A DNA stretch of 64,000 bases from Tubiluchus corallicola (GCA_030141605.1 JAQGDQ010000466.1:115015-179014); one strand, 5' to 3'. Shown: positions 21,831 to 33,949, counted from the stretch's first letter. The notes: generated from the sequence alone by a model not told the origin. Program-made: numbers and translations.

Positions 21831-22598
21831 TTTTAACCCCCTAACATTAAAGGTCGAAGAGAACCTGTGAAAAGCATGGGTGCATGAAGTGAAGGGTTGG
21901 TAATGATATTGGGAACAAATCTAAATAATTAATAATTGATAATTACCATAATTACGGCACCGGCAGGCACTGGGAAGTGAATATCCAATCAATGTTCTAT
22001 AGCATACGGCATAAAAACATTTAAGCTGATCAATGATCTAGCTAGCTTTATTCATATTTGAAAAGAACTACATCTATCGTAAATCTGTAGTAGTATATTG
22101 GGTAGCCTAAATATAAAACTCTTCAGAATACAGGAGATTGGGTCTCAAAGTCTGGCGAGAAAGCTAAAAAAATTAAGCAATACACCTGCAGCCTCTGAGT
22201 TTAGCTACTTGAGTGTAACAAAAACACACTAATTCTATTGTAAAACCAAATAAAATTCTTTAGATCCAAGTTATCGCATCTTAAAAGAATCCTTCGTCGG
22301 GGTACATAAGATCTAATCTCTAATCATTTCAAATTAGCCATATGTTTCTTAGAATACGAACTAAATCATTAAGAAATGCTTGAAACAATGATCTAGTTTG
22401 AGCTGCAAAAACAGTGGTTAGTTAGAAATGATTTCACCTTTGATATTAAGTACTAAATAAATACTCATCATTGATTTGGTTAGGTAACCGGCCATTTATT
22501 TAAGCAGTTAGTCAATCAATGATTAATTTTTTGCTTGAGTGAGTGAGTAAATAAATTAAATGGAAACAAAAGAACAAGTGATATGTATAAGTAAAACA
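21831..22598. other. Spacer, nothing recognised
   Basis: AT-rich sequence without repeats shared with other units that I could detect, and without an open frame of note. Confidence 0.4.
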
Positions 22599-22599
22599 A

Positions 22600-22915
22600 A
22601 TGCCTACTGTAAAAAGTCAACTTATTAACCCGCCATGCTGCCAAACCCGCCTTACTGTCAAACCTGTCCTACTTGCCAAACCTGCTCTACCTCCAAACCG
22701 GCCATACTGCCATTCTGACAAATCTGCCATACTGTTAATCCTGTCATGCCGGCAAAACCTGCTGTACCGCCAAATCTGCTGTACCCATAAATCTGCCGAA
22801 CTCGCCATACTAGCGAACCTGCTGAAACCGCCATACTGCCAAACCTGTCATACTGCCAAACCTGCCATACCACCAAACCTGTCATACTGCCAAACGTACC
22901 ATAAAGCTGTCATAC
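22600..22915. repeat. CATACTG minisatellite, unit I
   Basis: Roughly a dozen degenerate units built on CCATACTGCCAAACCTG. Related but longer arrays occupy the same position in units II (28,345-29,460), III (45,695-47,350) and IV (57,690-58,010), always just left of the MRED block. Frames encoding repeated AILSNLP/TGLTVW-like peptides are artefacts. Confidence 0.9.
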
Positions 22916-22974
22916 CCCAAAGCTAAAGCTAAATTATTGGCTAGCTTAGCAAACTAACTAATTAACAATCATCA

Positions 22975-24417
22975 TACAGTCACCTTTTTCGTATTTCCAA
23001 ATTACTCTACGTTCCCATATTTATTGTATATACTGCTACCTGCTTTGCTTGGTTGTGCCACGTTTCGAAAAAAAACAAAATAATGCCTGTAGAGTACACA
23101 ACTTACTGGCGCAGACAGACGCTGGAAAATGGCGCACATTGAGAAAATTCGCAAGATGCCCTTTAACTTTTCAGTTTACAGTTTGGCTCTTGTAGCAGAC
23201 TTAGCTTTTTTGTTAATCTTACTTACAAATTAATGCACGAGGCGCCATCTGTAGCGGGAATGTAAAGCCTTTGGTTTTGGTCAGTTTCTAAGTTTGCTAC
23301 CTGCTAGTCACCTGTCTGTTTTGCTCACCTGTGCTCCGAAAAGTCAGATTAATCGACTTTATGGGATATTTGGGACATTTATGTACTGATTATGTTACAA
23401 TAAAGCATTCAGTGGTATTAACCTCTGTTGACAGTGTTTATCTGACTACAGATCTTTTTTGTTTCTTGTTACTCCTTCCTAGACTATGGCGCCCATATAT
23501 ACGCTCTCTGGCAACTCCCAAATTAAAATATTTCACGAAATCTTTCATAAGTTTTCTAGAGTTGTTTTTCTTTATAAATGGGAGGTATGTTTCAACTTTT
23601 CTTTACATCATCGTGCAGATAAAGGATGAATTTTTCCACTGCAGTCCTGCTTTTAACAATAATTCCAATTTAGGCGATATGTCAGGGCCTTAAAAAGCGC
23701 CTAAACTGTAGTCACCTAAACTACTAAACAACATATTGTGGCATGATAGATCACACTAATACAAGACCCATTTATATAAAATAAAGTAAGTGATTTAAAA
23801 TGATTGCTCATACGATAAACACTTACCACAAAACATATGCAGGACAGTTATAAAGATAGATTTAGCTTGCTGATAGCTGCCACCATTCCCTTTTTAAATC
23901 ACCTTGCAGCCACAATCCATTTATTAGGCAAAATAGAAGCGTGACCACTTCTGTGGTTAAGTGCAAAGAATAAATTGTTTCATACAGAAACCAACATTTT
24001 CACTTTTCTAACAAAATCACACATTTTTCACTCAAAATCAGTATTACACTTCACTAAAAAGTCTTCTGTTTTTCCTGGAGCACTGCTCACGCTTATAGCA
24101 AGACTGCAAAGCAAATGATTTGCTTGAGTTGTCTCGTCTTCACGCATCTGAAAGTTACGCCTATAAACTGACGTGTTGGAGTTGATCACCATGACAGCTT
24201 TTTAACTCCGCCTCAAATTCTTGTGCACTAGAAATATGGCCAGAAACTTGAACATTTTTAATAAACGCAAAGTTCCTTAAGCACAATCTATTTGCACAAG
24301 TCGACCATCTTACTACCAAATCTTTTCTTCCTTTTAAGAATTTACAGAAACATAAATAAACTTCAATAAATTGTTACAGCATGATAATATCACCTGCTTA
24401 AAATTTTTACAGTTACG
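22975..24417. repeat. MRED block, copy 1
   Basis: This block recurs at 29,465-30,746, 47,350-48,552 and 58,080-59,095. Common landmarks are GTAGAGTACACAACTTACTGG, the ATATGTCAGGG/GATCACACTAATACA stretch, TTAAATCACCTTGCAGCCAC, the MRED segment and AATAAACTTCAATAAATTGT. The frame 23,331-23,693 lies in a part disrupted by indels in other copies, so it is not supported as a gene. Confidence 0.85.
23905..24202 (-). pseudogene. MRED exon, unit I, with stops
   Basis: Minus-strand translation gives NSNTSVYRRNFQMREDETTQ and continues through LCSLAISVSSAPGK to the CNTDFE*KMCDF region, where the Cys codon present in other copies (TGC) is TGA. A second TGA lies a few codons later, where copy II has CGA (Arg). 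It begins with ATG preceded by GCTGTCATGGTGATC. Function unknown. Confidence 0.5.
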
Positions 24418-24469
24418 TGTGCAGAGCTTTGAGCATGTCAACTGAATTTGCGCCCTTTTCTATAGAATT

Positions 24470-24715
24470 AGATAAAATTTGAAAGATATAGAACTTCTTT
24501 AACCTTGCTCACACATTCCATTTATGATTCGAACTGTAAATTACTTCGTATGTGTTCATATACAGTTTCGGTTGCATTTATGCGACTGTGCGATATTTTT
24601 ATAAAAATAAATGGTATCGAATTGGATTATAATTGTCAACGACTCAAATCAGAGTTCCTTTTTTACGTTACGAAAAGCTCTTCAAAGTTGGACATTACAA
24701 CCCAGTCATAAAATA
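24470..24715. repeat. E segment, copy 1
   Basis: This roughly 245-bp stretch (from TTGAAAGATATAGAACTTC to TTTTTTACGTTACG) recurs at 35,765-36,065. Its last about 45 bp (AAATCTGAGTTCCTTTTTTA) also recur within the 29-bp arrays at 37,345-37,385 and 38,163-38,205. The open frame 24,505-24,711 is not conserved in the second copy. Confidence 0.75.
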
Positions 24716-25435
24716 ATTGTAGCAAAATCGCTATGACTCGGATTATAATAATCAACAATTTTAATCAGAATTGAATCTTTAATTGTAAAAATCGTCCGAT
24801 GACGGACCATTTCGTGGCATATTGATAAAATAGCACAGCTGATTTTCGTAAACAAACACGTTTTTCACCCAAATTTGCATTCTGGTAAAACGCATCTATG
24901 ACGTCTAAACTACGGCATAAAATATAAAAATTGGACAATAATTAGTAGTAAAAATACAAACGTTCTAAAACATTCATTTTGCGACCTAACCCGTTACTAG
25001 GGCTCTTCATTTGCAAAAATAGACCAAAAGTTTGCAGTTGAATTACCTTCCGTAGACGCCATTAATTTATACGTAGACGTCATTTTCTTTTACACCGAAG
25101 GCCGAATTACAGATTTCTTAAATTTTTAAACCCGGTATCTGTTGCATACTTTTACGTAATATGGAGGGCGGTTGGTACGGTGACAAATATTACCCACCGC
25201 CATGACACTCAAAACTGTGACGTCATTTCTTAGCCGTAGTACAGTAAACAACCAGCGACCCCAGAAAGCAGATCACTCTGAACAGAGCGGTTATTGCTGA
25301 GTAATGACATATCTATTCATAAAGATGTTTATTTCAATATTCTTCATCTATTTCTATGAAATAAACTTATAAGAATCAGTCTTCAATTTACGAACCTACA
25401 AGGAACGTGAACTTTATAGTAAGAAACACTGTACA
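24716..25435. other. Unique spacer, nothing recognised
   Basis: No repeat partner or coding signal seen. It separates the E segment from arm-like sequence. Confidence 0.4.
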
Positions 25436-25985
25436 ATTATTTCAAAATACCAAATTGCAGACATCTTGAGACGCGCTCTCCACACACAAGCGAACAGCTT
25501 ATTTATAATCCTTTTGAATTGTTTACCTGAGTGGCAGGTTTCTCCCTACACACAAAGGAAGATTTCAATCTTCAACAATCCTGTCGGGAATTTAATAATA
25601 ATTGAAATCTTGTGAAGTGCTGAGCTGATATGAGATATATGCCGTGACGTCCTGTGCACAAGATTTTAATCTGTAATACAAGTATGTCTGCGATAAGACA
25701 AAAGCTCAATAATCCTTATTTTAAAATTGACTTCTCAGATTTCACAACAATTTTGGCAGCATGAGATATTGTGGGTAATGACCAACCTTGAAACTGCAAT
25801 GATAAACCGTTTATGCAGACATTAGACTCAAAACCAATGAGTTTCGGTTTTTCAAATATTTATATTTTCGAAAAAATTTTGGCACTACTATTGTCTCATT
25901 GATCATTGTTACTAACTACTGCTTTTACAAACAAAACATATGTCTGCATAAAGACTACAGAAGTCTACACAGCTATAGTACTATT
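25436..25985. mobile_element. Partial right arm of unit I
   Basis: Contains a single 119-bp-type unit (25,500-25,600, TTTACCTGAGTGGCAGGTTT) preceded by AAATTGCAGACATCTTGAGA. TTCACAACAATTTTGGCAGC and GGGTAATGACCAACCTTG follow at 25,740-25,790, matching 49,990-50,055 of the right arm of unit III. It is a shortened version of arms C0, C2 and C3. Confidence 0.65.
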
Positions 25986-26039
25986 AAATAATTTTTTATG
26001 TGAATAAATCTCAGTTGGGTTCACGCCAAGTGGAATAAA

Positions 26040-26092
26040 TGTGGATGCCTTGCGATTCGTGAGACATGGGTTCGACTCTCGTTAGGGCAGTT
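26040..26092 (+). other. tRNA-like B-box remnant (weak)
   Basis: GGTTCGACTCT at 26,069-26,079 resembles the internal RNA polymerase III B box. A matching acceptor stem or convincing A box is not visible upstream, so this is not a tRNA gene. It could be the head of an old tRNA-derived SINE, or chance. Confidence 0.2.
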
Positions 26093-26384
26093 TTATTTGA
26101 AATGCTGGTTGTTTGCACGGTATAGAGAGAATGTTTCACACATGAACAAGGCCGAGACACATCTGGTTGTTCAGTGGCTCATTTTCAGTTGTTGCCCTTG
26201 CTAGTAAGCCAGATTCAGCTCAGGCCACATCACAAACATCTCCATTGATACCATCAATTCAATACATAATTATGTTCACAGTGTGTCATAATTTCAGGAA
26301 CAAGTTGTTGTTAAGCTTTGTACGATAAAGATTAAAACTCTGAGCTGATGAAAAAAGAAACATCTGACTGTGAAAACTTTTCTT

Positions 26385-26735
26385 CAAAATTATTCAACAC
26401 AAAGAACGTTCAAATCCAAGATGCTGCAATGTTTATTTTAGAACAAGTTTTGTTCTTTTGCGCTCGGGATGTGAAAAATGTCTGAAATTTTCCCATTATC
26501 TTGTGTCAATACATTAGCCTGGGAGTTTAGAAAAGGACGCAGCAAAAGAGTTAAAAGAAGAAAGCAGAGTGATTATACACTTGAATTTCAAAAGCCTGCA
26601 TTCCACACCTGGGAAAGAGTTAAGCAGATAAAGCAGAGTGTTTACACACTTGAATTTCAAAAGTCTGCGTTCCACACCTGGGGAAGAGTTAAGCAAACAA
26701 AGCAGGGCAAATACAGACAAGACTAATAATAGTCT
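26385..26735. repeat. Outer flank repeat with tandem 65-70-bp units
   Basis: Two to three tandem units contain CACACCTGGGAAAGAGTTAA and CACTTGAATTTCAAAAG, preceded by TTCAAATCCAAGATGC. The same arrangement is found at 51,340-51,600, immediately outside the right array of unit III. The frame 26,478-26,726 runs through the tandem units and is not supported as a gene. Confidence 0.85.
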
Positions 26736-26819
26736 GCAACATTCCAGTAAAATTGACACAAGCTTTTCTACAAAGGAGCGTGAATAAATAACAATTTCTG
26801 GTATAACAGCCTGTGTTTG

Positions 26820-27620
26820 CATTAGATTTTGCCTTAACTCACGTTTAATACCTACATGAGAAGCTTTAAGTTGTTTTACACGAAAGTAATACCTTCTTTT
26901 ACATGTCAGCGATCATTAATTTAACAAGATGCAACACAAGGTGGTTTTCTGCATCATGGTCCGCTGAGTGCAAAAGTCACATATCCATTAATTGATCAGT
27001 TTCTGTGTTGCTTAACCTTGGAAAGCACAGCTTGTGATCTTTAAACAGTCAGACATGACATTATTTTTTTCTTTTTGAAGTAAGACTGGTAATAATATAA
27101 CCACCCCGGAAATATAAGCACAATAATTTAGTTTCAGTTTTCAGATTTCAAAGCATTTTAAAGTCTTTGTATTGAAAACACAGGAGGAAAAACCAGTTTC
27201 ATTTACCATCATAATACAGACGAGGCTGGGTCATAATAATAGCTGTTTGAACAAGAACCAGCCAATTTTAAGTGTTCAATCACGGGGGCGAGCATACCGA
27301 TATGAAAGGGTAATTCTCCAAAGTGATTTGTTTGAGGAAGACAGAAATTACCCCTCTAATAACAATCTAGAGGCCAAAAACGTACCTAAGCAAAAAAAAA
27401 ATTCTAGCTTTGACTTGAGAACAAATACCCATGTCTTCTCGTACAGAGAAAATAGTTACGTGCGAAATAAAGTAAAGTACAAGACAAGCGATGCAGTTTT
27501 ACGACCTCCCCGCCCCCAAATATATTTGCCAGGGTCAAGAAAATACAAATTTATTTAAGAACCAGTTCCCAGTTACACATCATTTGCCACAAACTTATTT
27601 ATGTAGAGATAAAATACCTA
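26820..27620 (+). other. Unique region with a 128-codon open frame
   Basis: The frame 27,172-27,558 has balanced, hydrophilic composition (RGRAYRYERVILQSDLFEED, then SYRENSYVRNKVKYK). ACACAG at 27,176-27,181 could be a splice acceptor, and the frame opens with TTG rather than ATG. It is outside the repeat blocks, has no second copy in the window and resembles no family I know. It may be an exon of an unrecognised gene or a chance frame. Confidence 0.25.
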
Positions 27621-27624
27621 ACAC

Positions 27625-28312
27625 GTGTACAGGGCGTCCAGAAATTACCTAACGCTTATACAAGGTGTCCAGAAAATACCTATCGCTTATACAGGGTGTC
27701 CGTAAAATACCTAACGCTTATACAGGGCGTCCAGAAATTACCTAACGCTTATACAAGGTGTCCAGAAAATATCTATCGCTTATACAGGGTGTCCAGAAAA
27801 TCCATGACGCTTATACAGGGTGTCCAAAAAATACCTAACGCTTATACAGGGTGTCCGTAAAATACCTAACGCTTATACAGGGTGTCCAGAAAATACATAA
27901 CGCTTATACAGGTGTCCAGAAAATACCTAACGCTTATACAAGGTGTCCAGAAAATACCCAACGATTATACAGGGTGTCCAGAAAATACCTAACGTTTATA
28001 CAGGGTGTCCAGAAAATGCATGACGCTTATACAGGGTGTTCAGAAAATACCCAACGCTTATACAGGGTGTCCAGAAAATACCTAACGCTTATACAAGGTG
28101 TCCAGAAAATACCAAACGATTATACAGGGTGTCCAGAAAATACCTAACGCTTATACAGGGTGTCCAGAAAATGCATAACGCTCATACAGGGTGTCCAGAT
28201 AATGCATAACACTCATACAGGGTGTTCAGAAAATACCTAACGCTTATACAGGGTGTCCAGATAATATATAACACTCATACAGGGTGTTCAGAAAATACTT
28301 TTAAGCTTCATA
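27625..28312. repeat. 31-bp minisatellite, about 22 units
   Basis: Tandem copies of a 31-bp unit: TTATACAGGGTGTCCAGAAA followed by ATACCTAACGC. Variants include CCGTAAA and TGCATGACGC, which alternate in a patterned way. It directly adjoins the CATACTG array of unit II. The open frame of QGVQKIPNAYT repeats is an artefact. Confidence 0.95.
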
Positions 28313-28344
28313 GTAAAATGAAACTGTCAAGCATTGAGAATCAA

Positions 28345-29460
28345 TGCATAACCCACCATACTGTCAAACCTGCAAACCCGCCATACTGTCAAACCTGCAT
28401 ACCCGCCATACTGTCAAAGCTGCAAATCCCGCTGTACTGTCAAACCTGCAAACCTGCCATACTGTTAAACCTGCCAAATCGGCCATACTGTAAAACTTGC
28501 AAAACCCGCCATACTGTCAAACCTGCAAAACCCGCCATACTGTCAAACCTGCAAACCCACCATACTGAAAAACCTGCCAAACCCGCCATACTGTCAAAGC
28601 TGCAAATCCCGCCATACTGTCAAACCTGCAAAACCCGCCATACTGTCATACCTGCCATACCAACCATACTGAAAAACCTGCCAACCCGCCATATTGTCAA
28701 ACCTGCCAACCCACCATATTGTTAAACCTGTCAAACCCGCCATACTGTCGAACCCGCCATACTGTCGAACCCGCCATACTGTCATACCTGCCATACCAAC
28801 CATACTGAAAAACCTGCCAACCCACCATATTGTTAAACCTGTCAAACCCGCCATACTGTCAAACCTGCAAAACCCGCCATACTGTCAAACCTGCAAACCC
28901 GCCATACTGTTAAACCTGTCAAACTGCTATACTGTGAAACCTGCAAAACCGCCATACTGTCAAATTTGCAAAACCCGCCATACTGTCAAAGCTGCAAATC
29001 CCGCCATACTGTCAAACCTGCAAACCTGCCATACTGTCAAACCTGCAAACCTGCCATACTGTCAAACCTGCAAACCAGCCATACTGTTAAACCTGCCAAA
29101 TCCGCCATACTGTCAAACCTGCCAAACCCGCCATACTGTCCAAGCTGCAAATCTGCCATACTGTCAAACCTGCAAACCCGCCATACTGTTAAACCTGTCA
29201 AACCGGCATACTGTGAAACCTGCAAAACCGCCATACTGTCAAATTTGCAAAACCCGCCATACTGTCAAAGCTGCAAATCCCGCCATACTGTCAAACCAGC
29301 ACACCCACCATACTGTCAAACCTGCAAACCCGCCATACTGTTAAACCTGCAAACCCACCATACTGTTAAACCTGCAAACTCGCCATACTGTCAAACCTGC
29401 CATACAGTCCATATTGACAAACCTGAAATTCCAGCCATACTCCCAAACCTTCAAAATCTG
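28345..29460. repeat. CATACTG minisatellite, unit II, about 45 units
   Basis: Units of 22-26 bp on the consensus CCGCCATACTGTCAAACCTG plus CAAA. Longer super-units repeat (for example around 28,625-28,730 and 28,780-28,860), showing local segmental amplification. All frames through it are artefacts. Confidence 0.95.
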
Positions 29461-29464
29461 GTAG

Positions 29465-30746
29465 AGTACGCCACTTACTGGCTCACAACTGGCACACATT
29501 GAGAAGATTTGCCAGATGCCATTTAAATTCCCAGTAAGTTTACAGTTCGGTTCTTTTTTTGTTTTCAGTTGCTGCTTGCTAGGCTATGGGGCACTGCAGT
29601 AGATAAAATATCACTCAATAGTCCCAAATAAAATATTGCATTGAATCGCTAAATCTTAGTCCGTTCTCTTTTAATTTTTTTTTAAAATTATTTTTTAAAC
29701 AGGAGGTATGTTTCAAATTTTAGTTACATCAGTGTGCAGTTAAAAGATGCATCTTTCTATTCTAACCCGTTTTCAGTGATAGTTTTCATTTGAGTGAACT
29801 GCGGGTGCCTCAAACACACCTAAACTGTAATGGGCCATGCAGACGACCAAGCAACATAATCGTGTCACAATAGATCACAGCCTTACAGGACCCATTTATA
29901 TAAAACAAAGTAAGTGATTTAAAAGGATTGATCATAAGAATAACACTTACCATAAAATATATGCCGCACAGTTATAAAGACAGAATTAGCTAGCTGATGC
30001 CTGACAAACTTTGTAAAGCAAATTCACACTCCATGCCATATTACTGGCAAATCACGCTGATGACGTCATGAAGTGGCACGTATTTCAAAATCAAGATGGC
30101 GAAACGCGATTTGCTTTCTGTGAGAAATTCCAAGTTAAATTGATGCTTTCAACCTAACGTGGCTTTTAATTCAACATACAGAATGGCACTTTTTCACTTT
30201 TACTGAACAAACGTTAATTTAAAACTTGCTTTAGGAAATGCCACCATTCCGTTTTTAAATCACCTTGCAGCCACAGTCTATTTATTAGACAAAATAAAAG
30301 AGTAGAGCATGATCACTTCTTGGTTGGTTAAGTGCAAAGAATAAATTGTTTCGTACAGAAAACATATTTTTCACATTTCTAACAAAATCACACATTTTGC
30401 TCACGCTTATAGCAAGACTGCAAAGCAAATGATTTGCTTGAGTTGTCTCGTCTTCACGCATCTGAAAGTTATGCCTATAAACTGACGTGTTGAAGTTGTT
30501 CACCGTGACAGCTTTTTAACTCCGCCTTAAATTCTTGAGCACTAGAAATATGGCGCTAATAATGTTCGTTTGCACATGTTTAATAAACACAAAGTTGTTT
30601 CACTTTTTAAGCGCGGTCCATTTGCGCAAGTTGTCCATCTTACTACCAAATCTTTTATTCCTTTTTAAGAATTTACAGAATCCTAAATAAACTTCAATAA
30701 ATTGTCATTGCAGAATAATAAGACCTGCTTAATATTTGTTACAGTT
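29465..30746. repeat. MRED block, copy 2
   Basis: Matches the other MRED blocks. It shares with copy 3 a stretch at about 30,000-30,240 (GATGACGTCATGAAGTGGC, AACGTTAATTTAAAACTTG) that copies 1 and 4 lack, so copies 2 and 3 form a subgroup. No CAYDDR or B block lies to its left; unit II is truncated there by the 31-bp array. Confidence 0.85.
30285..30503 (-). pseudogene. MRED exon, unit II, internally deleted
   Basis: Minus-strand frame with FQMREDETTQANHLLCSLAI, then directly KMCDFVRNVKNMF. The segment between (SSAPGK to CNTDFEC in copy 3) is deleted, removing Cys residues. It keeps CGA (Arg) at the codon that is TGA in copies 1 and 3. Family unknown. Confidence 0.45.
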
Positions 30747-30749
30747 ATG

Positions 30750-31235
30750 GTCAAGATAATTAAAATCATTATGAGTTGTGAACCATCATCTTCTTGTTGT
30801 TTGTTTATATGTTAACTTTGATTAGTATCTTATGTCTGTCAATAATAAAAGTAAAGCAAAAGTGTTTCTTATGAAACTTTATATAATTTCATAGTTTGGG
30901 AAAATCCCAAAACGTAAATTCATGGAACTCCCCACTTTTTTGATTCTTACTGTGCAACTAAAAACCTGTGTTTTGAAACGTCATTATTGGTGTTTATATA
31001 ATAAAGACAGTTTGCAAAATGTATAAATATTGAAACTGTAACATCTATAGTTCAGCTGAAACTAGAAAATTAGCTTTACTTAGTTGTTATTTATTTTATA
31101 ACGTAAAATGTCAAATACTAAACCATTCGAGAGGCACTGTCTGTACAAAGGAGGGCTGCTTAATTATAAATCTTGTTAAGTATTTCAGTTGATCCTAAAA
31201 CGCTAATCACATAGCGCTACAAAATACAATTTTCT
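30750..31235. other. Spacer between MRED block 2 and arm C2
   Basis: AT-rich; I see no coding sequence. It includes AAACCATTCGAGAGGC and TCTGTACAAAGGAG at about 31,120-31,150, resembling 59,525-59,560 at the same position of unit IV. The junction with the arm is therefore shared, although the rest differs. Confidence 0.45.
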
Positions 31236-32700
31236 CTAGAATTCGCATTGGAAACTCGTAATCCCGGCAAAACGCTGAATTGCATCCAGACCTCTTAAGA
31301 CACGCCCTCTGCACACAAAGAGGAGGTTATTGCTTTTTAAAATCTTCTGAAGTATTTGAGATGATGCGCCGTTTACACCCTGCAAACAAATATAGATCTT
31401 ATCTTCAATAATTTTGTCTGGAATTTAACAATGACTTCAGAAATAATAAGCCTCGCTTTTGAAATGAATAATCTTGTCGGCAGATTTCACAAAATACCAA
31501 ATTGCAGACATCTTGAGATGCGCTCTCTCTGCACACAAAAGAGCAGCTTATTTATAATCTTTTTAAAGTGTTCACCTGAGTTGTAGGTTACTCCCTGCAC
31601 ACAAAGGAAGATTTTAATCCCTTATAATTGTGTCTGGAATTTAATAATGATTGATAAGCTGATAGTAATAATGAATATTTTTGAAGTGTTTACCTGAGTT
31701 GTAGGTTACTCCCTGCCGACAAAGAAAGATTTTAATCCCTTATAATTCTGTCTGGAATTTAATAACGATTGATAAGCTGGTAATAATAATGAATCTTTTT
31801 GAAGAGTTTACCTGAGTGGCAGTTTACTCCCTGCCGATAAAGAAAGATTTTAATCCCTTATAATTCTGTCTGGAATTTAATAACGATTGATAAGCTGATA
31901 ATAAAAATCCCTCTTTTTGAAGGTTCAGCAAATTTCACAACAATCTTAGCAGCACGTGAGATTTTCTGGGTTATCACCAAAATTTGAACTGGCATGTTCG
32001 ATATATAATAAATAATTTTGCAACAACTATATGGTTGTTGTCATTGTCGCTGCAGCAGCTCCACCTTCTACTTTTCACTCGCAATATTGCAATCATTGCT
32101 GTTGCAGCTATGCTGATGATGATGATAACGAATGTTGTCACTTTCTGTTGGCTGTGATGGCTATTGTTGTTCTTTCTGAAAGCTTTATACTTTATGTTCA
32201 TAATTTCACAGGTAAAAAATTGTCGCCTTTTTATACATCAAAGAAAGTTTTTCTCAATAGCAAGCAACAGCATTTCAAAACTTTCTTTGTTAGGTTGCGC
32301 CATATCAATAAGACTTATTTCTCAGACTCGAATTAACAGAGATTATAATCAATTATTGCACGTGACTCTTGTGCTTAGGGCGTGAGCTTTGTGTACAGCT
32401 CATATTTCAAATTTTTCGTAAGTTAAAACAAATTAAAAAATCTTTTTATGTTACAGGGTATCATAAGCTGTTTTCATATTATTTCTATTGCCAGACAGCA
32501 ACATGCAAGGTGTGATGAACTTATCGTTGCACATAACAGTCAAACGCATTTAAAACCAGTACTTTACAGAAATTATGAAACATTGTAACACAGCAGCATA
32601 AGCAGTTTGCCTATTATTTCCGTTTTCAGGTGGCAGCACAGGCTCTAGAAGGCTTGTCGTGCACGCAGCAGGTTTATACATTTACTCCACAAAAATTGGA
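31236..32700. mobile_element. Right-type arm C2
   Basis: Parallels C0 and C3. It carries about three 119-bp units (31,555-31,910), a triplet-rich stretch (32,030-32,135) that encodes spurious Cys/Asp runs, a segment TTCTCAGACTCGAATTAACA shared with 11,183 and 60,896, and about two 140-bp units (32,456-32,690). Adjoins the non-LTR remnant on its right. Confidence 0.8.
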
Positions 32701-33780
32701 GGCCAATAAACTCATTTCGTGAAAAATGTAAAATGTATCCTTTTGTGGTATTATTTTTACATCTTACCTAGGTGCTTCGTGTAATAATTGGGCTGTAAAC
32801 AGAATGCAAAAATTGACTTTGGCAAAGAACAAAATGAACATGAAATGCTTAAATCGCATGTAATCCACACACATGTGGAGGTTGTTGCTAAAAGACATAT
32901 GTCATCAGCGTACACCAAGTGATTAATGCATGCTTCAGCAATATGACAACGCACACGAGAGTTAGTAAGTGCAGCACTAAGATTTTTATAATAGAAGTTG
33001 AATAACAAAGGAGACATTTTTCCACCTTGACGAATTCCATTACCTACTGCAAAACTATCAGAGATAAACCATACGTTGTTTTATGTAATAAAAAGCGAAA
33101 GTCTAGTTTGGTATGTTAGTACTGATAATATTTAGAAACAGGTTGAGATAGCTTGCTCTGTCGAACGCTTTTGATGTGTCAATAAACTGAATGTGTACAG
33201 TGTTTTGTCGACTAATGTAATAGTCAAGCAACACTTTTAAGGCATGGATGCACATCTCTGTGCCTAAGTTTTCAACAAAACCAAACTGGTTTAGCGTGGT
33301 ACTCAAACAAGAACTGTAACGATTTACCAGCAGTATTTCTATAACTTTGCTTCCTACAGCTGAAAGATCGACAGGCCAATAGTTGTTTTTGTCTGTAATA
33401 TCCTCATTTTTGACTTTAACGGGAGGTACTAGTTCAGATAACTAGTTCAGAGGACGTGAATAGAAGCACCAACATGATTGGCAGCAAATGGGATGCATTA
33501 CAGAAATGTTCACCTTTAAGACAGTCTGGACAGTTAAGTAGCCATGAGACTTACCATTTATGCGCCATGCAAGGAAACACTGAGGAGAATATCTATGACT
33601 ATCTGCAACATAGTCATTTCAACCAGGTATCGTCTCATGGACACTTATTAGACACAAGTCGCTTCCCTGAAATACCGATAGTGGCTGAAACGTTTAGTAT
33701 GTTAGTAATATCTCCATACAGTTTAGACAAGTTATTTTGGTGTTGTTCGTTTTCACAGTACACAATTTTACAAAATACAG
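32701..33780 (-). mobile_element. Degenerate non-LTR retrotransposon, copy 2
   Basis: On the minus strand: KTIPGWNDYVADSH-type linker (about 33,650-33,520), then a palm region NQFGFVENLGTEMCIHALK, FIDTSKAFDRASYLNLF (33,306-33,103), then MSPLLFNFYYKNLSAALTNS and the catalytic LVYADDICLLATT (33,017-32,885). Relative to copy 1 it lacks the about 1.08 kb corresponding to 14,045-15,125, ending at a sharp junction near 32,880, and part of the fingers region. It lacks the 494-bp insert. It is flanked on the right by the same purine tract and B block as copy 1, so the pair was duplicated together. Confidence 0.85.
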
Positions 33781-33949
33781 AAAGAGAGAGAGAGAGACAG
33801 ACAGAGATAAGAAGGAGAGAGTGAAAGAGAGAGGGGAGAGAATGAGAAACAGACAGAGAACAAAAAAGCTTCAAAGACAAATGGGATGTGAGTAAGAAAG
33901 AGAAAAAGAAAGAGAGAGAGAGAGTGAGAGAGAAAACTGAACAGAGAAA

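Noticed and set aside
23331-23693. 120-codon plus-strand frame with hydrophobic segments
   Set aside because: It lies in the MRED repeat block and its counterpart at 58,300-58,600 is broken by indels.
26040-26092. tRNA gene
   Set aside because: Only a B-box-like motif is present; no acceptor stem pairing or A box.
27625-28312. CRISPR-like regularly spaced repeats
   Set aside because: Units are contiguous without unique spacers, and the sequence is eukaryotic; this is a minisatellite.
28222-29502. Pro/Cys/His-rich repeat proteins with CQTC-like pairs that look like zinc-binding repeats
   Set aside because: Translations of the CATACTG minisatellite; the unit length drifts and the frame is lost between units.
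32031-32336. Cys/Asp-rich frame starting MVVVIVAAAAP, also at 60,561-60,836
   Set aside because: Triplet-repeat region of the arms; the reading frame is not conserved between the two copies.
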